From JAZREA01 sp045660545 (GTDB taxonomy: Bacteria > Bacillota > Clostridia > Monoglobales > Firm-18): DNA of 64,000 bases. The position numbers and the translations under genes are program-made. The first letter of the stretch is position 1. Each line of letters opens with the position of its first letter. The stretch covers positions 1-64,000 of the forward strand of contig JAZREA010000021.1 of the NCBI GenBank assembly GCA_045660545.1. Reading direction: 5' to 3'. A model generated the notes under the pieces. It did no database searches. It was not told the DNA's origin and saw nothing but the letters and a program-made list of their open reading frames with translations. Positions 58,502 through 64,000 of the stretch are shown piece after piece.

Positions 58502-59197
58502 ATGAAAAGAGGTAAAAAGTATCAAGAAAGCGCAAAGCTTATTGATAGAGCACGCCTTTACGACACAGCTGAGGCTATGGACTTAATCATTAAGACTTCC
58601 AAGGCTAAGTTCGATGAAACAGTAGAGGCTCATATCCGTTTGGGTGTTGACTCACGTCACGCTGACCAGCAGGTTAGAGGCGCAGTTGTTCTCCCTCACG
58701 GTACAGGTAAAACTGCTCGCGTGTTAGTTTTCGCTAAGGGTGAAAAGGCTGATGAGGCTGCACAGGCTGGCGCAGACTTCGTTGGAGCAGAGGAATTAAT
58801 TCCAAAGATCCAGAACGAAAACTGGTTCGAATACGACGTTATCGTTGCTACTCCCGATATGATGGGTGTTGTTGGTCGTCTTGGTAAGGTTTTAGGACCT
58901 AAGGGCTTAATGCCTAACCCAAAAGCCGGCACAGTAACAATGGACGTTGCAAAGGCAATCCAGGAAATCAAATCAGGTAAAATCGAATACCGTCTCGATA
59001 AGACAAACATCATTCACTGTCCTATCGGTAAGGCTTCTTTCGGTGTTGAAAAGCTTTCAGACAACTTTAACACACTTATGAGCGCAGTTATAAAGGCTAA
59101 GCCGGCTGCTGCTAAGGGTCAGTATCTTAAGAGCGTAGTTGTTACTTCTACAATGGGCCCAAGTGTTAAAATCAACAGCGTAAAATTAACTGATTAA
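58502..59197 (+). CDS. rplA: 50S ribosomal protein L1
   Basis: L1 of 231 residues: RGKKYQESAKLIDRARLYDT, GVDSRHADQQVRGAVVLPHG, the flexible region VVGRLGKVLGPKGLMPNPKAGTV and YLKSVVVTSTMGPSVKINS at the end. L1 forms the mobile stalk near the E-site and is the likely autogenous repressor acting on the two hairpins above. ATG follows AGGAGGTAAAAG. Confidence 0.97.
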   Translation: MKRGKKYQESAKLIDRARLYDTAEAMDLIIKTSKAKFDETVEAHIRLGVDSRHADQQVRGAVVLPHGTGKTARVLVFAKGEKADEAAQAGADFVGAEELIPKIQNENWFEYDVIVATPDMMGVVGRLGKVLGPKGLMPNPKAGTVTMDVAKAIQEIKSGKIEYRLDKTNIIHCPIGKASFGVEKLSDNFNTLMSAVIKAKPAAAKGQYLKSVVVTSTMGPSVKINSVKLTD

Positions 59198-59203
59198 TTT
59201 TTC

Positions 59204-59232
59204 TTGACAAAAATACCCTGATGTGGTATTAT
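59204..59232 (+). promoter_or_regulatory. Promoter of rplJ-rplL
   Basis: TTGACA (59204-59209), 17-bp spacer, TATTAT (59227-59232). Predicted start near 59239, just before the L10 leader. Confidence 0.85.
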
Positions 59233-59239
59233 AATAAAG

Positions 59240-59340
59240 GTTTCCATAGACTCAGGCACAAAAATAAGTCCTGCCGAGGAATATAAATCATTGATTTTTC
59301 AAGGTTCTTCGTATGTCTATGGACGAAGAACCTTTTTTAT
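59240..59340 (+). promoter_or_regulatory. Ribosomal protein L10 leader with terminator-attenuator
   Basis: A 5' leader matching the L10(L12)4-binding leader type: CCATAGAC (59244-59251) can pair with GTCTATGG (59315-59322), enclosing TCCTGCCGAGGAAT (kink-turn-like region). The downstream segment forms a terminator with arms AAGGTTCTTCGT (59301-59312) and ACGAAGAACCTT (59323-59334) plus a T-run; the GTCTATGG segment is exactly its loop. This arrangement suggests autogenous attenuation by L10 complexes. Confidence 0.75.
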
Positions 59341-59364
59341 ACTTACTTGAAAGGAGGAACAAAA

Positions 59365-60015
59365 ATGCCAAGCGCAAAAATTTTGGAAAGCAAAAAACAG
59401 GTTGTTGCAAGTTTGACCGAAGAGCTCAAAAGTGCTGCGGCCGGTATTATTGTTGACTACCGCGGTCTTTCTGTTGAAGAGGACACAGAACTCAGAAGGA
59501 AATTCCGTGAGGCAGGTGTTAAATACACTGTTGTTAAAAACTCACTTTTGGGTTTCGCTGCTAAAGAAGTTGGTCTTGAAGGTCTTGATGAAGTTCTTCA
59601 CGGTCCCACAGCTTTGGCTTACCATACAGACGATATGGTAGCTCCTGCAAAGATATTCTCTGACTTTGCTAAGACTCACGAGGTTATTTCCCTAAAGTCC
59701 GGTTTCTTAGAGGGAAGCGTTATGACACTTGACGAGGTTAAGAAATTAGCCGCTACACCGTCTAAGGAAGTTCTTATCGCAAAGATGATGGGAAGCTTGC
59801 AGTCCCCAATATCAGCACTCGCAAGATTGCTTGATACTATCGCAACTGGTGGCGTAGAAATCGCTGACCTTATTGCAAAGAAAAACGGCGAAGCTGTAGA
59901 AGCTGCTCCGGCTGCTGAGGAAGCTCCTGTTGAAGAAGCTCCTGCTGCTGAAGAAGCTCCTGCTGCTGAAGAGGCTCCCGCTGCTGAAGAAGCTCCGGCT
60001 GCTGACGCTGAATAA
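59365..60015 (+). CDS. rplJ: 50S ribosomal protein L10 with acidic repeated tail
   Basis: L10 core of about 170 residues (ILESKKQVVASLTEELKSAAAG, VDYRGLSVEEDTELRRKFREAG, LLGFAAKEVGLEGL, SLQSPISALARLLDTIA), which anchors L7/L12 dimers. From about residue 177 an Ala/Glu/Pro tail (APAAEE repeats) of about 40 residues extends past the normal end. The ATG at 59365 is used because GGAGGAAC is just upstream; the in-frame TTG at 59347 is earlier. Expressed from its own promoter and leader. Confidence 0.95.
   Translation: MPSAKILESKKQVVASLTEELKSAAAGIIVDYRGLSVEEDTELRRKFREAGVKYTVVKNSLLGFAAKEVGLEGLDEVLHGPTALAYHTDDMVAPAKIFSDFAKTHEVISLKSGFLEGSVMTLDEVKKLAATPSKEVLIAKMMGSLQSPISALARLLDTIATGGVEIADLIAKKNGEAVEAAPAAEEAPVEEAPAAEEAPAAEEAPAAEEAPAADAE
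59917..60003 (+). repeat. 18-bp tandem repeat encoding EEAPAA in rplJ
   Basis: Four in-frame units of 18 bp (59932-59949, 59950-59967, 59968-59985, 59986-60003) related to GAAGAAGCTCCTGCTGCT, preceded by a 15-bp unit at 59917-59931. They encode repeats of EEAPAA at the L10 C-terminus. The count could vary between strains. Confidence 0.85.
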
Positions 60016-60050
60016 TTACAATTAATTAATAATTTTAGGAGGTAAATAAA

Positions 60051-60416
60051 ATGACAGTTACAGAAATTTTAGACGCAATAAAAGAACTTAAATTGTTAGA
60101 AGTTGCAGAACTCGTTAAAGCTATGGAGGAAGAATTCGGCGTAAGCGCTGCTGCTCCTGTTGCAGTTATGGCTGCTGGTGATGGCGCTGCTGCTGCTGAA
60201 GAAAAGTCTGACTTCACAGTTGTACTTGCTAACGCTGGTGCAGAAAAGATTAAGGTTATCAAGGTTGTTCGTGAACTCACAGGTCTTGGCCTTAAGGAAG
60301 CTAAGGAATTAGTTGACGGTGCTCCTTCAACAGTTAAGGAAGGCGTTGACAAGGCTGCTGCTGACGAAATCAAGACTAAGTTAGAAGAAGTTGGCGCAAC
60401 TGTTGAACTTAAGTAA
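60051..60416 (+). CDS. rplL: 50S ribosomal protein L7/L12
   Basis: L7/L12 of 121 residues: N-terminal dimerisation LDAIKELKLLEVAELVKAME, an Ala-rich hinge (about 33-50), then the C-terminal domain EKIKVIKVVRELTGLGLKEA and KELVDGAPSTVKEGVDKAAA. Binds L10 and recruits translation factors. AGGAGG lies upstream. Followed by a strong terminator; rpoB does not follow, in contrast to most Firmicutes. Confidence 0.97.
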   Translation: MTVTEILDAIKELKLLEVAELVKAMEEEFGVSAAAPVAVMAAGDGAAAAEEKSDFTVVLANAGAEKIKVIKVVRELTGLGLKEAKELVDGAPSTVKEGVDKAAADEIKTKLEEVGATVELK

Positions 60417-60430
60417 TTTTGTTCATTATA

Positions 60431-60462
60431 AAACGGTACGAATAATCGTACCGTTTTTTATT
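60431..60462 (+). terminator. Terminator after rplL
   Basis: AAACGGTACGA (60431-60441) and TCGTACCGTTT (60446-60456) pair perfectly with an ATAA loop, followed by T residues. Ends the rplJ-rplL transcript. Confidence 0.9.
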
Positions 60463-60490
60463 TTGCCTCTTCTTCCTCCTTTTTAAAATC

Positions 60491-60520
60491 TTGACAAAGC
60501 AACTGCTGCGGTTATATAAT
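60491..60520 (+). promoter_or_regulatory. Promoter of the metal-transport pair
   Basis: TTGACA (60491-60496), 18-bp spacer, TATAAT (60515-60520), about 40 bp upstream of the HMA gene. No obvious metalloregulator operator is recognised. Confidence 0.75.
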
Positions 60521-60559
60521 AATCTAAGCATAAGCACAAACATATAAGGAGTATTATTT

Positions 60560-60778
60560 ATGAAAAAGTTTTTAAAAATGACTGATTTAGACTGCGCACA
60601 CTGCGCTGCAAAAATGGAAGCTAACATTTCAAAGCTTAACGGAGTAAACAGCGTTGTAATAAACTTTATGGCACAAAAAATGGCGATAGATATCGATGAC
60701 GACAAGTTTGACACCGTGATTTTAGATGTTATAAAAGAGTGCAAAAAGGTCGAGCCCGACTGTAACATAGTTTTGTAG
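60560..60778 (+). CDS. Stand-alone heavy-metal-associated (HMA) domain protein
   Basis: A 72-residue copper-chaperone-like protein: MTDLDCAHCAAKMEANISKL with the metal-binding CxxC (C14, C17, within DCAHC), then NGVNSVVINF and a C-terminal extension. It is 11 bp upstream of a P1B ATPase that lacks this domain, so it probably acts in trans as the N-terminal metal-binding domain or metallochaperone. The metal (Zn/Cd rather than Cu) is inferred from the ATPase class. Confidence 0.85.
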   Translation: MKKFLKMTDLDCAHCAAKMEANISKLNGVNSVVINFMAQKMAIDIDDDKFDTVILDVIKECKKVEPDCNIVL

Positions 60779-60789
60779 AAGGTGAAAAG

Positions 60790-62628
60790 ATGCAAAAGAA
60801 ACACCAAAAAAAGCTATCAAGGATAATTATAGCTGTCGCCTTGTTTATATTATACAGCGTGTTTGAGGCAGAATCCTTTGGCGGATGGCTGATTTTCCTT
60901 GTTCCGTACCTGGTTGTCGGCTACGACATCTTGTTAAAGTCTGCCAAAAACATTAGACGCGGCCAGATTTTTGACGAAAACTTTCTTATGACAATAGCTA
61001 CCATAGGCGCCTTTATAATAGGCGACTACCACGAGGCGCTGTTTGTAATGATTTTCTACCAGGTTGGCGACTTGTTTGAGTCGATAGCCGTTAATAACAG
61101 CAGAAAGTCGATATCCGCACTTGTCGACCTCGCGCCCGAATACGCAAACGTTATGCGCGACGGCCAGATTACATCGGTTTCTCCCGAGGAAGTGGAAGTT
61201 GGCGAAACGATTGTTATCCGTCCGGGAGAAAAAGTTCCTCTCGACGGCGTGGTAATCGAGGGCCAAAGCTCGCTTGACACCTCGGCACTTACCGGTGAGG
61301 CTATGCCCATCGACATCCTGGTCGGCAGCACAGTTCAAAGCGGCTCTATTAACCTAAACGGCGTTGTACATGTTAAAACAACAGGCAGCTTTGAAAACTC
61401 TACTGCTTCAAAGATTATGGAGCTTGTCGAAAACTCCTCTATGAACAAAGCCGAGGCAGAAAGCTTTATTACCCGCTTTTCAAGGTACTACACACCTGTT
61501 GTCGTGGCATTTGCCGCGCTTATGTCGGTAGTTCCTCCTCTGTTTGTCGGGAACTGGCAAATGTGGTTTAGCCGTGCGCTTATATTCCTCGTAGTATCGT
61601 GTCCGTGCGCGCTTGTAATTTCGATTCCTCTTTCGTTCTTCGGAGGTATCGGCGTGGCGTCTAAAAACGGTATTTTAGTCAAGGGCTCTAACTACTTAGA
61701 GCAGCTCGCAAAGGCAGACAAAGTGGTGTTTGACAAAACGGGGACCTTAACAAAGGGCAAGTTCAGCGTAAGCTGCGTGCACCCATATAACAACCTCGAC
61801 AAAGACGAGGTGCTAAAATACACCGCCTTGGCAGAAAGCTATTCTTCCCACCCCATTTCCGAATCGCTGCGCGCCGCGTTTGATGTTGCCGGCCGCGATG
61901 ACGTAATAAAAGATATTGAGGAAATCGGCGGTCGGGGTGTTAAGGCCGTAATCAACGGCAAGAGCATATGCGTAGGCAACGAAAGCCTGATGCAAAGCCT
62001 GGGGATTTCCTGCCCCGAATGCCCGCACTCGGGAACGGTTGTTCATCTTTCGATAGACGGACAATACGCGGGACATATAGAAATTACTGACGAAATAAAG
62101 CCCGACTCTTACCCTGCTGTATCAGCAGTTAAAAAGCAGGGAATAAAAAAGGTTATAATGCTCACAGGAGACAACGAATCTGTGGCAAAGTCGGTTGCCG
62201 AAAAGCTTGGTATCACAGAATATTACTCAAAGCTTTTGCCGCTTGACAAGGTAACCCACATAGAGCGTATTATAAATGAATCGGAAGGCAAGACGATTTT
62301 CGTAGGTGACGGAATTAACGACGCCCCCGTTTTAGCACGCGCCGATGTAGGTGTTGCGATGGGCGGACTCGGCTCTGACGCCGCGATTGAAGCGGCAGAC
62401 GTTATCATTATGGACGATAACCCCTTAAAACTCACACTTATGTTAAAAATTGCGAAAAAAACGCAAAAAATTGTGAAAGAAAATATAATTTTTGCGCTCG
62501 GAATTAAGCTTGCTGTGCTCTTACTTGGCGCATTTGGTTATACTAATATGTGGCTTGCGTCGTTTGCAGACGTAGGCGTTTCCGTAATAGCTATACTAAA
62601 CTCTCTGCGAGCTCTTAATGTGCGATAA
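60790..62628 (+). CDS. P1B-type metal ATPase (Zn/Cd/Pb exporter class)
   Basis: A 612-residue P-type ATPase exporting divalent metals. It has TGEAMP (actuator), SCPCALVIS with C271-P272-C273 in the membrane path, phosphorylation DKTGTLTKG (D315), HP in SSHPISESL, and GDGINDAPVLA. DVG near the C-terminus (D594-G596) in the last helix marks the P1B-2 (ZntA/CadA) class over copper types. The N-terminus lacks an HMA domain; that function is carried by the preceding gene. Likely transports Zn, Cd or Pb, depending on the cell's needs. Confidence 0.92.
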   Translation: MQKKHQKKLSRIIIAVALFILYSVFEAESFGGWLIFLVPYLVVGYDILLKSAKNIRRGQIFDENFLMTIATIGAFIIGDYHEALFVMIFYQVGDLFESIAVNNSRKSISALVDLAPEYANVMRDGQITSVSPEEVEVGETIVIRPGEKVPLDGVVIEGQSSLDTSALTGEAMPIDILVGSTVQSGSINLNGVVHVKTTGSFENSTASKIMELVENSSMNKAEAESFITRFSRYYTPVVVAFAALMSVVPPLFVGNWQMWFSRALIFLVVSCPCALVISIPLSFFGGIGVASKNGILVKGSNYLEQLAKADKVVFDKTGTLTKGKFSVSCVHPYNNLDKDEVLKYTALAESYSSHPISESLRAAFDVAGRDDVIKDIEEIGGRGVKAVINGKSICVGNESLMQSLGISCPECPHSGTVVHLSIDGQYAGHIEITDEIKPDSYPAVSAVKKQGIKKVIMLTGDNESVAKSVAEKLGITEYYSKLLPLDKVTHIERIINESEGKTIFVGDGINDAPVLARADVGVAMGGLGSDAAIEAADVIIMDDNPLKLTLMLKIAKKTQKIVKENIIFALGIKLAVLLLGAFGYTNMWLASFADVGVSVIAILNSLRALNVR

Positions 62629-62630
62629 TA

Positions 62631-62665
62631 AAAAAAGTGATGTAATTTTTTACATCACTTTTTTT
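62631..62665 (+). terminator. Terminator after the metal ATPase gene
   Basis: AAAAAAGTGATGTA and TACATCACTTTTTT pair with a short T-rich loop and a long T-run, directly after the 62628 stop. Confidence 0.85.
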
Positions 62666-62667
62666 AT

Positions 62668-62920
62668 GGGCAGTCGAAAAATAGCGCAGATTGGACAAAC
62701 TGAGCGAAAGCAAGGTTATTCCTTGCTTTCGGCTACCCGAAGGCGTACGGGGTACGTCGAGAGGCGAAATTTGTTCAAAACACAATGCAATAAGAAAGAA
62801 GAAATTCGAAAATCATCGAATTTCTTCCTGCAAATAATTATTTCATCTGTTTTTTACCAGCAAAGAGGCTTTATAATTCGTTATTTCGCATTGTGTGGTA
62901 TGCGCATTTTGCTACTGCCC
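62668..62920. mobile_element. Second MITE-like, highly structured element
   Basis: About 253 bp with ends TGGGCAGT...GAAAAATAGCGCAGA (left, 62667 on) and, read on the other strand, GGGGCAGT...GCAAAATGCGCATA (right, 62921 back), i.e. imperfect inverted repeats of about 20-25 bp. Inside are perfect hairpins CGAAAGCAAGG/CCTTGCTTTCG (62705-62731) and GAAGAAATTCGA/TCGAATTTCTTC (62798-62827), plus long-range ACACAATGC/GCATTGTGT pairing (near 62780 and 62888). No credible gene. Its ends are unlike the 40735 element, so it is another family. Confidence 0.55.
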
Positions 62921-62926
62921 CTTTAT

Positions 62927-63496
62927 TTAAAATTCTTTTTCTATGCTTTGTCTTATCATATCAATAGTGTCTTTTGTGTTTTCCAGTTCGCCGGAGTCAA
63001 TCATAAGAGTCGCTCCATATATAAGCGAGCGAATTATAAAGACTTTGTTTTGCTCCTCTTCCTTTGGGATGTTATATTTATCGCAACAAGCATAAATAAG
63101 CTCGTTTGTGGTGTCGGTAATTTGTGTCATAAGGCTTTTCTTCTCGTCGCCAAAGCCGTCTGTTTTAAGCATAAGCACCGTACGAAAATTCGGGTTCGCA
63201 ATCCAGAACCTGACATACGCAACACAAGTTTCCACCAGCTTCTTTTTCACGTCATCTTCAAACACCAAAGCAACCTGGTTTTGCAGCATCAGCCATTGGT
63301 TGTGAATGTAAAGGACAATTTCTGCTATAAAGTCTTCCTTGTCCTTAAAGTGCTTATACGGAGCGGCGCAGGACACATTACACGCCGACGCAACACGCCT
63401 TAAAGAAAAGTCGCTGATGCCGTGTTCTTCAATCTCGGCGATCCCGGCTGTTATTAACTTTTGCTTTACTGTTTCGTTACCCTCAAAATAATCCAT
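62927..63496 (-). CDS. TetR family transcriptional regulator
   Basis: A 189-residue repressor with an N-terminal HTH (about 15-50: EIEEHGISDFSLRRVASACN, then APYKHFKDKEDF) and a helical ligand-binding C-terminus. The ATG at 63496 has GAGGG about 8 nt upstream; upstream in-frame ATGs exist at 63517 and beyond but lack a site. It diverges from pheA; a perfect palindrome between them at 63637-63657 is a candidate operator. Ligand and target are unknown; local autoregulation plus pheA control is inference. Confidence 0.85.
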   Translation of the reverse strand: MDYFEGNETVKQKLITAGIAEIEEHGISDFSLRRVASACNVSCAAPYKHFKDKEDFIAEIVLYIHNQWLMLQNQVALVFEDDVKKKLVETCVAYVRFWIANPNFRTVLMLKTDGFGDEKKSLMTQITDTTNELIYACCDKYNIPKEEEQNKVFIIRSLIYGATLMIDSGELENTKDTIDMIRQSIEKEF

Positions 63497-63580
63497 ATTA
63501 GTACCCTCTGTTTCCATATGAACGTAATATATTGATAATTTTAATTTGTATGTATTAATCATAGCACACTTTTTATAAAT

Positions 63581-63625
63581 AATCAATCTAAATACTATTG
63601 ACAAATTTTATAATTGTGGTATAAT
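63581..63625. promoter_or_regulatory. Overlapping divergent promoters for tetR and pheA
   Basis: Plus strand: TTGACA (63598-63603), 16-bp spacer, TATAAT (63620-63625) drives pheA. On the minus strand, TTGTCA (same bases, plus 63599-63604) with TATTTA 17 bp away may drive tetR, so the two -35 elements would overlap. The minus-strand promoter is less certain. Confidence 0.55.
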
Positions 63626-63636
63626 GTTGTTCAAAT

Positions 63637-63657
63637 AAAGTTAACAGTGTTAACTTT
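63637..63657. promoter_or_regulatory. Perfect 21-bp palindrome between tetR and pheA (candidate operator)
   Basis: AAAGTTAACA and TGTTAACTTT flank a central G, a perfect inverted repeat positioned just after the likely pheA transcription start. It could be bound by the adjacent TetR regulator, or fold as an RNA hairpin in the leader. The repeated GTTAAC cores are themselves palindromic. Confidence 0.6.
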
Positions 63658-63671
63658 AACGGAGGTAAGTT

Positions 63672-64000
63672 ATGGATAAACTTCAAGCTGCAAGAGAGAG
63701 TATTAATTCAATCGACAAGGAAATGGCAAGGCTTTTTTGCGAGAGAATGGACGCGGTAAAGCTTGTTGCCGAGCATAAAAGGGAGCATGGTATCCCTGTT
63801 TTTGATTCCGAAAGAGAAGCTGAGGTTATAAAAAGCAATTCTCTTCTAATTGAGGACGAAGAGCTAAGGGCGTACTATGTAAATTACATAAAATCACTTA
63901 TGGATATTTCTAAAAACTACCAGCATCGCATTTTAGAGGGCGCGCGTATTGCTTACTGTGGTGTTGAGGGTGCTTTTGCCCACATCGCCGCTAAAAGCAT
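63672..64000 (+). CDS. pheA: Chorismate mutase/prephenate dehydratase, P-protein (partial, cut by window end)
   Basis: The first about 109 residues are present. Residues 1-85 form an AroQ-type chorismate mutase: LQAARESINSIDKEMARLFC, ERMDAVKLVAEHKREHGIPV, SEREAEVIK. From about residue 93, IAYCGVEGAFAHIAA starts the prephenate dehydratase domain. Together these convert chorismate to phenylpyruvate for phenylalanine synthesis. ATG 63672 follows GGAGGTAAGTT. The C-terminal part, including any ACT regulatory domain, lies beyond the window. Confidence 0.9.
   Translation, partial: MDKLQAARESINSIDKEMARLFCERMDAVKLVAEHKREHGIPVFDSEREAEVIKSNSLLIEDEELRAYYVNYIKSLMDISKNYQHRILEGARIAYCGVEGAFAHIAAKS

Noticed and set aside
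62618..63403. A 261-residue plus-strand frame across the second palindromic element and tetR
   Set aside because: It begins inside the ATPase gene, runs through a terminator and a non-coding element, and is antisense to a clear TetR gene.
1..64000. tRNA, rRNA, CRISPR arrays, restriction-modification, toxin-antitoxin or other defence genes
   Set aside because: Looked for by motif and context on both strands; none was found with support. No transposase or integrase gene is present either.

Overview
The window looks like chromosome from an endospore-forming, low-GC Clostridia-type Firmicute. Support for this includes a GerA-type germinant receptor operon, YpeB, an alpha/beta-type small acid-soluble spore protein, SpoIID and SpoIIQ, MraZ, an Asp23/YloU-FakA-RecG operon, the B. 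subtilis-like mltG-trmR-trhP neighbourhood, and a MurE with the DNPR motif typical of meso-diaminopimelate peptidoglycan. No tRNA, rRNA, CRISPR array, transposase or complete prophage was seen. The assignment below genus level is open.

Layout. (1) 93-13757, minus strand: an exopolysaccharide/capsule cluster with three glycosyltransferases, a pyruvyltransferase-family protein, a Wzy-like polymerase, a Wzx-like flippase, the complete UDP-L-FucNAc pathway (CapE, CapF, CapG) with a nucleotidyltransferase-fold gene set inside it, a VanZ-like protein and WecB. (2) 14151-15997: two small phage-baseplate-like genes (a collagen-repeat fibre and an XkdX-like protein), then a 5'-truncated polysaccharide deacetylase remnant. 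(3) 16210-26375, plus strand: the dcw cell-wall/division cluster mraZ-rsmH-ftsL-pbp-murE-murF-mraY-ftsW-murG, without murD. (4) 26427-35342, minus strand: a membrane protein of unknown function and a ten-gene run for tRNA wobble modification, MltG, a CPBP protease, DJ-1, DUF2156, Tmk, ThyX, TagA and a LUD-domain protein. (5) 35440-40732, plus strand: gerKA-KB-KC, ypeB and an SASP, followed by a 308-bp MITE-like element. (6) 41055-54136, mostly minus strand: recG-fakA-asp23, a split TSUP transporter, two tRNA-modification enzymes, an SGNH hydrolase, a heterodimeric ABC exporter and a stalk-domain secreted protein. (7) 54267-60416, plus strand: spoIID-spoIIQ, rsmG, then rpmG-secE-nusG-rplK-rplA-rplJ-rplL with well-preserved RNA regulatory elements. 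(8) 60560-64000: a metal-transport pair (separate HMA chaperone and P1B-type ATPase), a second MITE-like structured element, a TetR regulator and the start of a chorismate mutase/prephenate dehydratase gene.

How the parts fit. Regions 1, 3 and parts of 4 supply undecaprenyl-linked envelope polymers: WecB could make UDP-ManNAc for TagA, while CapEFG make UDP-FucNAc for the capsule glycosyltransferases. Regions 5 and 7 carry sporulation and germination functions. The least explained parts are the orphan phage-like pair, the two palindromic elements, a 21-bp palindrome between tetR and pheA, and several leader structures (two L1-type hairpins, the L10 leader, an rpmG leader hairpin, and an rsmG Shine-Dalgarno inside a terminator stem). 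Nothing seen amounts to an intact new multi-gene defence or mobile system; the orphan phage-like pair is the best candidate for undescribed biology. All start choices and functions come from reading the sequence by eye; no database search was possible.
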